Of a stretch of DNA of 64,000 nucleotides, positions 8,831 through 20,319 are shown piece after piece. How positions within the stretch are numbered: position 1 is the stretch's first letter; every line of letters begins with the position of its first letter. Below the pieces are notes generated by a model. The model saw only the letters and a program-made list of their open reading frames with translations. It did no database searches and was not told where the DNA came from. The DNA comes from Streptomyces reniochalinae (GTDB taxonomy: Bacteria > Actinomycetota > Actinomycetes > Streptomycetales > Streptomycetaceae). Made by a program: the position numbers and the translations under genes. The stretch lies in assembly GCF_003323735.1 (NCBI RefSeq), contig NZ_QOIM01000042.1, positions 124,001 to 188,000 on the forward strand. Reading direction: 5' to 3'.

Positions 8831-9753
8831 ACGCACTGACTCTCACCGCGCTCACCGGGGCCCTCGTCGGCCTCGGCCTGTTCCTGCTCGTCCGCGCGCT
8901 GGCACCCGGCAAGAAGGGCGCCGTCGCCTCGGTCGCCGAGATCGACGCGCTGCGCGCCCGTGCCGCGACCCACCAGCCCGGGAGCACGGCGGCGCAGGAC
9001 GCCAAGGGTTTCGCCGCCGTCCGCGCCCGGCTCGGTGCGCGCATCGGCGACCTGTACCTGCGCCAGGGCTGGGAGTTGCGCAGCCTGCGCTCCGACCTGG
9101 ACGTGCTGGAGCGCGGCTGGGAGAACTTCCTGGCCACCAAGGTGCTGCTGGGCGCGGCCGGGCTGTTCTTCGGGCCCTTCCTCTTCTCCGTCGCCTGGCT
9201 GATCGGCTTCGGGCGAAGCCCGCTGATCCCGGTGTGGCTGGCGCTGTTCTTCGCCGCACTGTTCTTCATGCTGCCGGACTTGGAGGTGCGGCGTGACGCC
9301 GCGGCCAAGCGCCGGGACCTGCGGCGCGTGGTCGGTGCCTACCTCGACCTGGTGGCGATGAACCTGGCGGGCGGCCGCGGGCTGCCCGAGGCCCTGAAAG
9401 CGGCCAGCGAGGTCAGCGAAGGATGGGCGCTGCGCCGCATCCGCGACACCCTCGCCGACGCGCGGATCACCGGGCAGAGCCAGTGGGCCGCCCTCGGCGA
9501 CCTCGGCGTACGGCTCGGCGTGGACGAACTGAAGGACCTGTCCGCTTCACTGGCGCTGGTGGCGGACGACGGCGCGAAGGTACGCGCCTCGCTCTCCTCG
9601 CGCGCCGAGACCATGCGGCACAGAGAGCTGGCCGAGATCGAGGGCAGCGCCGGGGAGAAGTCCCAGTCGATGCTTGTGGCCCAGCTGATGCTCTGCGCTG
9701 GTTTCCTCGTCTTCCTCATTTACCCCGCGGCCATGCGCGTCTTCCAGATCTGA
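8827..9753 (+). CDS. TadC-like integral membrane protein
   Basis: This 308-residue partner of TadB starts at the GTG that overlaps the tadB stop by four bases. It has an N-terminal membrane helix (about 4-22), a hydrophilic stretch, paired hydrophobic segments near residues 105-155, then the cytoplasmic F-domain with VVGAYLDLVAMNLAGG and LPEALKAASEVSEGW. It closes with a membrane helix ending AAMRVFQI. In Tad systems TadB and TadC form the platform contacted by the CpaF ATPase. The same frame is open far upstream, but that stretch is antisense-like Arg/Gly/Ala-rich sequence and is not part of the gene. Confidence 0.87.
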   Translation: MNALTLTALTGALVGLGLFLLVRALAPGKKGAVASVAEIDALRARAATHQPGSTAAQDAKGFAAVRARLGARIGDLYLRQGWELRSLRSDLDVLERGWENFLATKVLLGAAGLFFGPFLFSVAWLIGFGRSPLIPVWLALFFAALFFMLPDLEVRRDAAAKRRDLRRVVGAYLDLVAMNLAGGRGLPEALKAASEVSEGWALRRIRDTLADARITGQSQWAALGDLGVRLGVDELKDLSASLALVADDGAKVRASLSSRAETMRHRELAEIEGSAGEKSQSMLVAQLMLCAGFLVFLIYPAAMRVFQI

Positions 9754-9801
9754 CGCCCGGACGTGACATCCCGCAGCTGTGCCTCAGAAAGGACTGGGAC
9801 G

Positions 9802-10068
9802 ATGCCGAACACCTCGCGCAACCCGTTTCGCTCCGTCAGTCATCCCGCGTTCGACTTCCTCGTCACGTTTTTGCGCGGCCGCGTCCAGCGGGCCCGCTCG
9901 GGCGAGCTGGACCGCGGCGCGTCGGCCGTCGAGTGGGTGATCATCTCTGCGGTCGTGGTGGCGATCGTCGGCGTGGTCGCCGCCATCATCAACATGGCGC
10001 TCAAGAACGGCGCCGACAAGGTGAGCGACTGCATCGACGGTGCCGACCAGGACGGCACCTGCGAGTAG
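9802..10068 (+). CDS. Flp-family major pilin precursor
   Basis: An 88-residue prepilin, the probable structural subunit of the Tad pilus. After a 37-residue basic leader the sequence reads RGASAVEWVIISAVVVAIVG. This fits a class IV-type cleavage after the Gly with Glu at position +5, followed by a roughly 20-residue hydrophobic helix that would form the pilus core. A short hydrophilic C-terminus with two Cys (DCIDGADQDGTC) could form a disulphide. The ATG at 9802 has an AAGGA sequence about twelve bases upstream. No prepilin peptidase gene is visible in the window, so that enzyme must be encoded elsewhere. Confidence 0.85.
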   Translation: MPNTSRNPFRSVSHPAFDFLVTFLRGRVQRARSGELDRGASAVEWVIISAVVVAIVGVVAAIINMALKNGADKVSDCIDGADQDGTCE

Positions 10069-10078
10069 GGGGCAGGCA

Positions 10079-10534
10079 GTGGGAGGGGAGCGACGGCTCG
10101 CCGCGTTCGTACGCCGCAGAGGGGTGGAGGCCACCCACCGCGGCGAGCGCGGCATGAGCGCGATCGAGTTCGTGATCCTCACCCCCGTGCTGTTCTTCCT
10201 GATCTTCGCGGCGGTGCAGTTCGCGCTGTACTTCTTCGCCGACCACGTGGCGCAGGCCGCCGCGCAGGCCGGAGCGCGCAAGGCCCGCCAGGAGGCCGAC
10301 GCCGACCCGGGCGGCTGGCGGGCCAGGGCGCGGGAGACCTCCGGCTCCTACATCGAGCAGCTGGGGCCCGAGCTGATCCTCGACCCCGACGTGAAGATGC
10401 TCCACCCCGAGCAGAACACCGTGGGCGTCGAGATCCGCGCCCGGGTGCCGTCCGTCTTCCCCGGTCTCGACCTGGACGTGTACGCGATCTCCCAGGGTCC
10501 TGTGGAGCGGTTCGTACCGGACGGGGGCGCGTGA
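10079..10534 (+). CDS. TadE-like pseudopilin 1
   Basis: With the GTG at 10079 the product has 151 residues. The motif RGMSAIEFVILTPVLFFLIF puts a Glu five residues after the predicted cleavage Gly, as in processed TadE/TadF pseudopilins, followed by one transmembrane helix. The C-terminal part (about 60-150) is a small extracytoplasmic domain with VGVEIRARVPSVFPGLDLDV, typical of TadE proteins. The frame opens earlier, inside the pilin gene, but the GTG with the purine-rich sequence GGGGGCAGGCA before it is the more natural start. It overlaps the next gene by four bases. Confidence 0.82.
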   Translation: MGGERRLAAFVRRRGVEATHRGERGMSAIEFVILTPVLFFLIFAAVQFALYFFADHVAQAAAQAGARKARQEADADPGGWRARARETSGSYIEQLGPELILDPDVKMLHPEQNTVGVEIRARVPSVFPGLDLDVYAISQGPVERFVPDGGA

Positions 10535-10989
10535 GCGTGGCCACGGTGGCGCAGGCACGAAGAACGGGCCCGGCCCTCGGTACGCGGAGCCGGTGGTCGG
10601 ACGCGGGCCTGTCCACCATCGAGGTCGTCATCCTCGCACCGGTGATGATCCTGTTCATCCTCGTCCTGGTCGCCTTCGGGCAACTGGTGGACGGGCGCGG
10701 CGCCGTCGACAGCGCGGCACGGGACGCCGCGCGCGCCGGATCGCTCCAGCACGGCAGCCACGCCGCGGCGATGACCGCCGCGCAGCAGGCGGCGACCGCC
10801 ACCCTGAAGGGCACCTGCGCCTCAGGGGTGACCGTCAGGGACGCGGGCAGCGACTACCGCTCGGGCGGCCTGTTCACCGTCGAGGTCAGCTGCCGGGTGC
10901 GCGGCCTGGGAATGCTCGGCCTGGACATCGCCAAGGACATCTCGGGGCGCTCCAGTTCACCCATCGACCCCTATCGGAGGACCGGATGA
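10531..10989 (+). CDS. TadE-like pseudopilin 2
   Basis: A 152-residue paralogue of the preceding gene, starting at a GTG that overlaps its stop. The processing motif AGLSTIEVVILAPVMILFIL has Glu at +5 after the predicted cleavage Gly and one transmembrane helix. The exposed domain carries RGAVDSAARDAARAGSL and two cysteines (about residues 90 and 112) that may pair. TadE-type pseudopilins are minor components thought to prime pilus assembly. It overlaps the next start codon in an ATGA arrangement. Confidence 0.8.
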   Translation: MSVATVAQARRTGPALGTRSRWSDAGLSTIEVVILAPVMILFILVLVAFGQLVDGRGAVDSAARDAARAGSLQHGSHAAAMTAAQQAATATLKGTCASGVTVRDAGSDYRSGGLFTVEVSCRVRGLGMLGLDIAKDISGRSSSPIDPYRRTG

Positions 10990-11459
10990 GCCGGGCGCGG
11001 GTCCGAGGCGCGCGGGCTCTGGTCCGGCGTGTCCGCGCGGCGTGCGACGACCAAGGCTCGGGCGCCGCGGCGGTCATCATGTTCGCGCTGCTGTTCATGG
11101 TGCTGGCCGCGTTCGTCGTGGACGGCGGTCTGTCCATCTCCCAGCGCGAACGCGCCGCCGACATCGCCGAACAGGCCGCCAGGTACGCGGCACAGGACAT
11201 CGACGAGGAGGCCCTGCGCGCCAGCGAGGGCCGCAACGCTCCCATCAACTACGAGAACTGCGCCGCGCGCGTGGCCGAGTTCGCCGGCCGGTCCGGCCTC
11301 TCCTCCGCTGACGTGGCCGCCTCGGGCTGCGTGTCCGCCGGCGCCCAGCAGGTGGAGGTCCGCATCCGGCTCACCTACCGGCCCGTCCTGACCGGCCTGT
11401 TCTACAGCGCACCGCTGACCGTCCACGGCACGGCGACGGCGGAGTCCGTGACCGGCTGA
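10986..11459 (+). CDS. TadG-like pseudopilin (Rv3660c/TadE-locus type) without Glu+5
   Basis: A 157-residue protein with a basic N-terminus, then GSGAAAVIMFALLFMVLAAF, a pseudopilin-like hydrophobic segment. Unlike its three neighbours there is no Glu five residues after the putative cleavage Gly (the order is A-A-A-V-I), so it may not be processed by the prepilin peptidase. The segment VDGGLSISQRERAADIAEQAARYAAQDID is typical of helicase/secretion-neighbourhood TadE-like proteins of actinomycetes. Two Cys (in NCAARV and SGCVSAG) could pair outside the cell. The ATG overlaps the previous stop. Confidence 0.75.
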   Translation: MSRARVRGARALVRRVRAACDDQGSGAAAVIMFALLFMVLAAFVVDGGLSISQRERAADIAEQAARYAAQDIDEEALRASEGRNAPINYENCAARVAEFAGRSGLSSADVAASGCVSAGAQQVEVRIRLTYRPVLTGLFYSAPLTVHGTATAESVTG

Positions 11460-11569
11460 CCGCGCCGGCCCCGCAGGCCGGCCGCCCCGCACCCGACCGC
11501 ACGTGCCTTCCCGCCCCTTCCGACCTCCTTCCGATCCCGACCGCACTTCTCACCCCAGGAGCACACGAG

Positions 11570-15367
<3,798 letters not shown>

Positions 15368-15559
15368 CCGGCTGCCCCGCCCCGCCTCGCAGCCGGCCCG
15401 CCGCCCCGGCGGAGGGAGCCGGCAGGGGGGTTGGTACGTCTCAGCCCGCGAACGCCAGGAGCGGCAGGGCCCAGCGGGCGCGCTGAGGAGAGCCCTGGCG
15501 CCCTCCCAGCGGACCGATTCGCGGGGAGGGCGCGGGCGAAGGCGTGAGGGGAGAAAGGA

Positions 15560-15599
15560 CCGTGGCCCGTGCCCTCGGGGGAAGAGGCACGGGCCACGG
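15560..15599. terminator. Bidirectional hairpin between Tad operon and rpf gene
   Basis: A perfect 14-bp stem (CCGTGGCCCGTGCC with its complement) closes a 12-base loop. It sits between the converging stops at 15367 and 15626 and could terminate both. There is no long U-tract, as is usual in Streptomyces. Confidence 0.75.
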
Positions 15600-15625
15600 C
15601 GGTCTCCGCGGGGAAGTGGAGGGTC

Positions 15626-16321
15626 TCAGCTGACCTGGAGCTTCTGGCCGGGGAAGATGAGGTCGGCGTCGCCGCCGACGGTGGACTTGTTGTCCTCGTA
15701 CACCTGGTGCCAGGTGGTGTCGTGCGCCTCGGCGATCGCGCTGAGGGTGTCACCGGACTTGACGGTGTAGTTGCCGTGCCCCTTCTTGGGGGTCTGCTGC
15801 GGCTGCGAGGGCTGCGCCGGCTTCGGCTCGGCCTGCTGCTGCGGGCGCTGCTGCTCCTGCTGCGGCGCCTGCTTCTGCTGCGGCTGTGCCTGCTGCTGGG
15901 AGCCGCCGTCGCTGCCGCCGTCCGGGTTCACGTCGGCCGCGGGGCCACCGGAGGTGAGGCCGCCGGCACCGGCGCAGGCCCAGGCGCCCGGGCCCTGCAT
16001 CTCGAGCAGCTTCTCGGCGACGGCGATCTGCTGCTCCTTGGTGGCCTGGTCGGCGCGCGGCGCGTACTTGGTGCCGCCGGCCGCGGCCCAGCTGGAGTTG
16101 TTGAACTGGAGGCCACCGTAGTAGCCGTTGCCGGTGTTGGCCTGCCAGTTGCCGGAGGACTCGCACTGGGCGACCTTCTCCCAGGTGTCCACGGAGGCGG
16201 CGTTCGCACCCGTGGCCGACACCAGAGGAAGGGCGACGGCTGCGCCGGCGACGCCGGTCACGGTGGCGATGCGCACGGCCTTGGTGGGTCGACGGTGACG
16301 GCCCTTGCCGGAGAACAGCAT
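15626..16321 (-). CDS. Resuscitation-promoting factor (Rpf domain plus LysM)
   Basis: A 231-residue secreted muralytic enzyme that cleaves peptidoglycan and helps wake dormant spores or cells. A signal peptide (about 1-41, ending GANA) leads into the Rpf domain: WEKVAQCESSGNW holds the catalytic Glu (E54), followed by NGYYGGLQFNNSSW and QIAVAEKLLEMQG. A Gln/Pro-rich linker (about 125-180) joins a C-terminal LysM module with YTVKSGDTLSAIAEAH, for peptidoglycan binding. The start at 16321 follows an AGGAA site; an in-frame extension upstream has no signal-like sequence and is unlikely. It resembles the LysM-bearing Rpf proteins of Streptomyces. I could not find the c-di-AMP riboswitch known upstream of some of these genes. 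Confidence 0.9.
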   Translation of the reverse strand: MLFSGKGRHRRPTKAVRIATVTGVAGAAVALPLVSATGANAASVDTWEKVAQCESSGNWQANTGNGYYGGLQFNNSSWAAAGGTKYAPRADQATKEQQIAVAEKLLEMQGPGAWACAGAGGLTSGGPAADVNPDGGSDGGSQQQAQPQQKQAPQQEQQRPQQQAEPKPAQPSQPQQTPKKGHGNYTVKSGDTLSAIAEAHDTTWHQVYEDNKSTVGGDADLIFPGQKLQVS

Positions 16322-16388
16322 GGTCTTTCGTTCCTTACGGTCGCGGCTGTTCGCCCAGGAGTTCGGACGAACGTGTCGAGCGGGAGCG

Positions 16389-16418
16389 ACAGTAGGCACA
16401 GCTGTCCGGATGCTCCAA
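16389..16418 (-). promoter_or_regulatory. Candidate rpf promoter (TTGGAG-18-TACTGT)
   Basis: Read on the minus strand, TTGGAG (16418-16413) and TACTGT (16394-16389) are 18 bases apart, a plausible housekeeping-sigma promoter. It would give a 5' leader of about 60 bases before the rpf start. This is pattern-based only. Confidence 0.3.
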
Positions 16419-16510
16419 TTAGTGACCGCAAAGATCCTTCCTGGCGCTTGACACGCAATGGCGGCATCTGTGCTGGTGATGCGGGTGCGCGGAGATCGGT
16501 AAAACCGGGT

Positions 16511-16539
16511 GTGACGTAACCGTTGGAGACAAGCGTCAC
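16511..16539. promoter_or_regulatory. Inverted repeat GTGACG-N17-CGTCAC upstream of rpf
   Basis: Perfect 6-base arms 17 bases apart lie between the rpf gene and the PPOX gene, about 190 bases upstream of the rpf start. It could be a binding site or chance; it does not match the Streptomyces Crp consensus I know (GTG-N6-G-N-CAC). Confidence 0.25.
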
Positions 16540-16573
16540 AGGTATGGGGCATTTGTGCGGTGTTGGGCGTGGG

Positions 16574-17002
16574 TCACCAGCCGGGGGGCTTGGCCGTGCC
16601 CAACGCGCGGTCGACGGCGATCTCGATGACGACCCGGTCGGCGTTGGGGCGCGGCGGCTTGTAGCGGCGCGTGTAGCGGGCTTCGGCGTCGGCCACCGAC
16701 TCCGCGTCCTCGCGCACCAGGGCCGTCCCCTCGAGCGTGCACCAGCGACGCCCCTCCGCCTGGCTGACCGCCACCCGCACGCCGGGGCCCGCGGCCAGCA
16801 CGTTGCGCACCTTCTTGCTGGAGCGGCTGCTGATGACCCGTGCCAGGCGCGTCGCCGGGTCGTAGGTCACCCCGACAGGCACCAGGTGCGGGGTGCCGTC
16901 GGGCCGCGGGGTGGCGAGGAAGCAGATGTGGCGCTCCTCCCAGAAACCGGGGGAGTCGCCGGGGTCCGGCTGTGCGGGCCCGTTGGAGGTGTGGGTGCTC
17001 AT
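16574..17002 (-). CDS. Pyridoxamine 5'-phosphate oxidase-fold (PPOX/F420-type) protein
   Basis: A 142-residue single-domain split-barrel protein. The opening block GFWEERHICFLATPRPDGTP followed by HLVPVGVTYDP is characteristic of actinobacterial PPOX-class F420- or FMN-binding oxidoreductases. RWCTLEGTALVREDAESVAD is a second family block. Such enzymes reduce or bind flavin/deazaflavin-linked substrates in the cytoplasm; the substrate here is unknown. The upstream frame is open far beyond the chosen ATG, but it is antisense to the neighbouring regulator. There is no strong ribosome-binding site, so the mRNA may be leaderless or nearly so. Confidence 0.82.
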   Translation of the reverse strand: MSTHTSNGPAQPDPGDSPGFWEERHICFLATPRPDGTPHLVPVGVTYDPATRLARVISSRSSKKVRNVLAAGPGVRVAVSQAEGRRWCTLEGTALVREDAESVADAEARYTRRYKPPRPNADRVVIEIAVDRALGTAKPPGW

Positions 17003-17058
17003 GCCGGGCACGCTACCGCCCGCGGCGAGGCGCTCCCCGAGAAGAGCTGAGCCGCTCC

Positions 17059-18129
17059 TCAGGGGGAACGCAGCGGTGTGGCGGGCCAGTCGAGCAGACG
17101 TGCGCCGATCACCGCGGTCTGCAACATGTAGCGGTGGGAGGGGTCGGTGGGGCTGGCACCGGTCAGCTGTTCGATTCGTGCCAGCCGGTAGGTGAAGGCC
17201 CGCACGCTCAGCGAGAGCCGGCGAGCGGCCTCCGCGGCCACGCAGCCGGTGTCGAAGTAGGCGGTCAGCGTCTCCAGCAGCGGCTGCGCACCGCCGCGCG
17301 CCGTGGTCAGCGGGCCCAGGGCGGCCAGCACCAGGTCGGCCATCGCCTGCCGGTCGCGCGTCAGCACGGGATAGACGAGCAGATCCGCCGCGTAGAGCAC
17401 CGGCTCCTCCAGCTCCAGCCGCTCCGCGAGGTCCAGCACACTGAGCGCCTCCTCGTACGACTGCACCACGCCGCCGGGCCCCGGCTGCACCCGGCCGATC
17501 GCCACCTGGCCGCCGTCGGTGGCGGCGTAGCTGTGCTTGGCGAAATGGGTGAGCACATCGGGCTGGTCGCCGGGCGCGACGCACAAGAGCCTGCCGTCCT
17601 TCGTGGTCAGCAGGGTGTTGCGGTTCTGGAAGCGGGCGATGAGCGCCCGCTCGACCTGCCGCGCCACCGGGTCGCCCTCGTCGTAGGCGACGGGGCCGTG
17701 TGCGACGGCCACCGCATGGCTGTGCGAGAGCCGCAGCCCGAAGCGTTCGGCGCGCTCGGCGAGCCTGCCCAGGTCGCTGCGGCCGTGGAGCAGGTCGTCG
17801 ATGAACTCCCGGCGCGCCGCCTCCTCCTGGCGGACGGCCTGCCGCTGGGCGCGCTCGTACCCCTCGGCCACCGCGTCGACGGCCTGGTGCATCCCGGCCA
17901 GCAGACTGTCGGGGTCACCCCGCAGAGAGGGCCACGCGGCGCGGGTCGCCTTCAGATGCGCGCCGACGAGGTCGCGCAGTCCGTATCCCGCGTCGGCGGC
18001 CCGCTCGCCCAGTGCGCGCCGGGCCTCCAACTCGTCGCGGGTCAGCCGCCGTCCGCTCGTGCACACCTCCGACAGGATCTGCGCGTATCCCGCCAGGTAC
18101 TCCTGCGGTATCTCCGCCGTTCGGCTCAT
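17059..18129 (-). CDS. PucR/CdaR-family transcriptional regulator
   Basis: A 356-residue regulator. The central region (about 100-240) resembles the GGDEF-like middle domain of the PucR family. The C-terminus has the PucR helix-turn-helix: LLETLTAYFDTGCVAAEAARRL followed by LSVRAFTYRLARIEQLTG, in which paired helices recognise DNA. The N-terminal part (about 1-100) is helical and includes LRDLVGAHLKATRAAWP. No ligand can be assigned. It lies 56 bases upstream of the PPOX gene on the same strand, so the two may be co-transcribed. The 516-base region before its start contains a remarkable G-tract. Confidence 0.85.
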   Translation of the reverse strand: MSRTAEIPQEYLAGYAQILSEVCTSGRRLTRDELEARRALGERAADAGYGLRDLVGAHLKATRAAWPSLRGDPDSLLAGMHQAVDAVAEGYERAQRQAVRQEEAARREFIDDLLHGRSDLGRLAERAERFGLRLSHSHAVAVAHGPVAYDEGDPVARQVERALIARFQNRNTLLTTKDGRLLCVAPGDQPDVLTHFAKHSYAATDGGQVAIGRVQPGPGGVVQSYEEALSVLDLAERLELEEPVLYAADLLVYPVLTRDRQAMADLVLAALGPLTTARGGAQPLLETLTAYFDTGCVAAEAARRLSLSVRAFTYRLARIEQLTGASPTDPSHRYMLQTAVIGARLLDWPATPLRSP

Positions 18130-18369
18130 CCGCTGCCCCGTGCTCCGTCGTCCTGAGGTTTCCGCCGGACCGCGCGTCTCTTAACGGTTTCTTGACGCCG
18201 TCCGGCACGCAGACCCTAGAGAACTCTGCCGGGTTCCGGCAATGCGGGGAGGGCGGTGGGACCGCCAGTATGCGTGGTGAGGGGGAACGGGGAAGCGTCC
18301 CGGTGCCTCACACCGGCAGGGGGCGGTGCCGGGCACGGGCCGGGGGGCGGTGCGGGGCACCGGCCGGGT

Positions 18370-18492
18370 GAGGCACCGGGACGGTGGGGGAACGGGGGCG
18401 GGGAGGGAGGGGGAATCGGGGGGTTGAGGGGGAAACACGGGGGATCGGGGGAAAGTGGGGGGATCGGGGGAGAAGAGGGCGGAGGGGGTGGC
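18370..18492 (+). repeat. G-rich tract with irregular GGGGGAT/A repeats, possible G-quadruplexes
   Basis: The plus strand has at least ten runs of four or more G within about 120 bases, with the recurring form GGGGGAA/GGGGGAT. Enough runs are close together for several intramolecular G-quadruplexes. It sits about 240 bases upstream of the PucR-type gene start and about 155 bases upstream of the plus-strand membrane-protein gene. Confidence 0.6.
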
Positions 18493-18573
18493 CGGGCGGC
18501 AGTCGTGTGCGACGCGGCGCCGGCCTTCCCCGCCGCCCTCTCCTGCGGACTCGACATGATGCTTCGGTGACAA

Positions 18574-18607
18574 CTACTTGCCAACGTGGAAAGTAGATGG
18601 CTACCGT
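18574..18607 (+). promoter_or_regulatory. Palindrome overlapping a promoter-like sequence
   Basis: CTACTT (18574-18579) and AAGTAG (18591-18596) form an inverted repeat. Within it, TTGCCA (18578-18583) and TACCGT (18602-18607) are 18 bases apart, promoter-like. A repressor bound here would block transcription of the 18646 gene; the winged-helix regulator encoded two genes on is the obvious candidate. Confidence 0.4.
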
Positions 18608-18645
18608 GCAAGACGTAAGGGATCGTCAGCACGGGGAGGCATGTC

Positions 18646-19077
18646 ATGGAGGCAGCGGAAGCGCGGGCCGCACTGGCGCGGCGGGACGCGGTGCAGGGAG
18701 TCGGGCGACGGGCCCACGCCCAGTGGTACGGGCGGTACCTGCTCGGTTTCCTCCTCTACACGCTGCTGCTGCTCGGGGCCGCGGCGGCCGCACGGACGGA
18801 ACCCGCGGTCGGGGTCACGCTCAACGCGGTGGGCGCCGTCCTCGGGATCGCCGCGATGGGGTACGCGGGCACGCGGCCCGTCGTCACCCGCGACTTCCGC
18901 CGCTTCCACGCCGTCTTCAGCCTCGGCTGGACGGCGCTGTACGTGGCGGCGGTCGTCGTCGGATCCGTGTGGAGCGGAGGTGCCCCGGCCGCCTGGTGGT
19001 GGGCGTCGTTCGTGGTGCTGGGGGCCTGGAGCGGTGGCGCGGCGCTGCTGGCGCGACGGGCGCGTGGACGCCGATGA
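18646..19077 (+). CDS. Small four-helix membrane protein
   Basis: A 143-residue protein preceded by GGGGAGG. After a 25-residue hydrophilic N-terminus it has four hydrophobic segments: LLGFLLYTLLLLGAAAAA, VGVTLNAVGAVLGIAAMGY, VFSLGWTALYVAAVVVGSV and AAWWWASFVVLGAWSGGAAL. I do not recognise a named family, but such four-helix proteins are commonly paired with a small winged-helix regulator in Streptomyces, as here. The stop overlaps the regulator start (ATGA), so they are co-translated. The likely role is a membrane component controlled by its partner, perhaps in stress or efflux; this is inference. Confidence 0.75.
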   Translation: MEAAEARAALARRDAVQGVGRRAHAQWYGRYLLGFLLYTLLLLGAAAAARTEPAVGVTLNAVGAVLGIAAMGYAGTRPVVTRDFRRFHAVFSLGWTALYVAAVVVGSVWSGGAPAAWWWASFVVLGAWSGGAALLARRARGRR

Positions 19078-19409
19078 GTGCCACGCGCCACCCGAGGCAC
19101 CGGCTGGACCCGTTGCTCCAGTCCCCGGTGCGCTTCTCCGTGATGGCGGCGCTGGCCTCCGCGGAGCGACTGGAGTTCCGCTTCGTGCGGGACGCGGTGG
19201 AGATCAACGACTCGGCCCTCTCCAAGCAGTCCGCGACGCTGGAGGAGGCAGGGCTCGTCGAGGTGGAGAAGGGGTATCTCGGCAAGCGCCCGCGCACCTG
19301 GCTGTCGGCCACCCCGAAGGGCAGGGAGGTCTTCCAGGAGCACTGCGCCTGCCTGCGGGAGATCGCCCGCGGTGTCGAGGCGGACCGGCTGCCTGCGGAC
19401 AGTGCCTAG
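19074..19409 (+). CDS. Winged-helix transcriptional regulator (MarR/HTH_34-like)
   Basis: A 111-residue single-domain DNA-binding protein. LDPLLQSPVRFSVMAALASA begins the fold, with a recognition region NDSALSKQSATLEEAGLVEV and a wing around KGYLGKRPRTWLSATPKG. This arrangement matches small MarR-related regulators with a winged-helix (PF13601-like) domain. The ATG overlaps the membrane-protein stop by four bases. It probably autoregulates the pair through the palindrome at 18574-18596. There is no effector domain, so its signal is unclear; dimer interface changes are possible. Confidence 0.82.
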   Translation: MSATRHPRHRLDPLLQSPVRFSVMAALASAERLEFRFVRDAVEINDSALSKQSATLEEAGLVEVEKGYLGKRPRTWLSATPKGREVFQEHCACLREIARGVEADRLPADSA

Positions 19410-19540
19410 CCGAACGCGGGGTGCGGCACGCGGGGGTGCGGCACGCGCCGGCGGTGCACACCGAGCCGCGTGCGCACCGGGCTGGGCCCCTCGAGCAGTA
19501 CGCGCCGGGCCGTGCGCGGCGAGCGGTGAGGCCGCGAGCC

Positions 19541-19590
19541 GAAGGCGGGGAGCGATGCTTCGCCCATCGCTCCCCGCCTTCTTCTCTTCT
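19541..19590. terminator. Strong intrinsic terminator hairpin
   Basis: A perfect 17-bp stem beginning GAAGGCGGGGAGCG closes a 7-base loop (CTTCGCC) and is followed on the plus strand by the T-rich TTCTCTTCTTTTC. It lies between the regulator ending at 19409 and the converging LysR-like gene ending at 19637, so it probably ends both transcripts. Confidence 0.88.
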
Positions 19591-19636
19591 TTTCGGACGC
19601 GAATAGCCTTATTGGACTCGCGTCAATCCACGCGTA

Positions 19637-19957
19637 TTAAGCGGCGCCTGCTTTTCGCATCGGCTCGGGCCGCTCTCCCGCGTGCGCGCGACAGGCGTGC
19701 CGGGACGACGGCCGCGTACGGCACAGCAGGTCCATCCGGCACAGAATGTCGTGCGCGACCGGAACCATCCGCCTACCCGTCTCCGTCAGGCTCATGCCTC
19801 CCGGTGTCCGGCGGAACAGCGGCTGCTGGGTGTGGACTTCGAGCTGTCTTATCTGATCGCTGATGCTGGCTGCCGAGTAGCCCAATTCGGTGGCGGTCCT
19901 GGTGACGCTGCCTGTGCGTGCGCAGGTCACAAATGCGCGAAGCATCCGATCGTTCAC
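19637..19957 (-). CDS. LysR-type HTH-only regulator (no effector domain)
   Basis: A 106-residue protein consisting only of a LysR-type winged helix: LRAFVTCARTGSVTRTATEL, then GYSAASISDQIRQLEVHTQQ and PLFRRTPGGMSLTETGRRM. The usual ~200-residue substrate-binding domain is absent; a TAA stop follows a short basic tail. A GTG start with a GGGGAG site is used. It is divergent from the RiPP operon at 20320 and is the only regulator beside it, so it may control the cluster. Standalone LysR DNA-binding domains are uncommon; this could be a truncated gene, but the terminator placed after the early stop suggests a settled gene. Confidence 0.6.
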   Translation of the reverse strand: MNDRMLRAFVTCARTGSVTRTATELGYSAASISDQIRQLEVHTQQPLFRRTPGGMSLTETGRRMVPVAHDILCRMDLLCRTRPSSRHACRAHAGERPEPMRKAGAA

Positions 19958-20319
19958 TGAGTCTCCCCGTGTAGCAAATTACGCAAACTCGGTGTTTTCC
20001 GGACACAAGGGCGTTGCGAGCGGTGCAGCCCGGGCGTGGGAGGTCATCCCGCGGTATCCGTATGTCGGATGCCCACTATTCCGCCCAAGCCACCTGCGAC
20101 ACAAGGAGCCTGACGGGCAGTGGGCCGCCGGCCACGTCGGTTGCGTGCTCAACTGCCTGTCGCGGCAGTCCGGTTCCCGGGTTTCGGTGTCTCCGAACAC
20201 CTCTTGCCGTGCCCGCCGCGAGGGGGCAAGCATTGGCCGCGTTCACCGCCGACCAGCCGACAGGACGCATAGCGCAGAACGTGCCGACGTAATGCGCGTG
20301 ACGTGGGGATGCAGCGTCT
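19958..20319. other. Divergent regulatory region of the RiPP cluster
   Basis: This 362-base gap separates the LysR-like gene from the ABC operon and should contain the operon promoter. It is AT-richer than its surroundings near 19973-20000, where a direct repeat GCAAATTACGCAAA occurs close to the LysR-like start. No protein gene with convincing codon use is seen. Confidence 0.4.

Larger units (their letters stand above)
18130..18645. other. Intergenic region with dense G-tracts
   Basis: This 516-base gap lies between two divergent genes. It contains a G-run cluster (18370-18492) and a palindrome overlapping a promoter-like element (18574-18607), listed separately. No convincing protein gene is present; the open frames here are artefacts of the G-rich sequence. 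Confidence 0.5.

Noticed and set aside
16322..16560. c-di-AMP (ydaO) riboswitch upstream of the rpf gene
   Set aside because: Known for some Streptomyces cell-wall hydrolase genes, but I could not find the conserved blocks in this leader.
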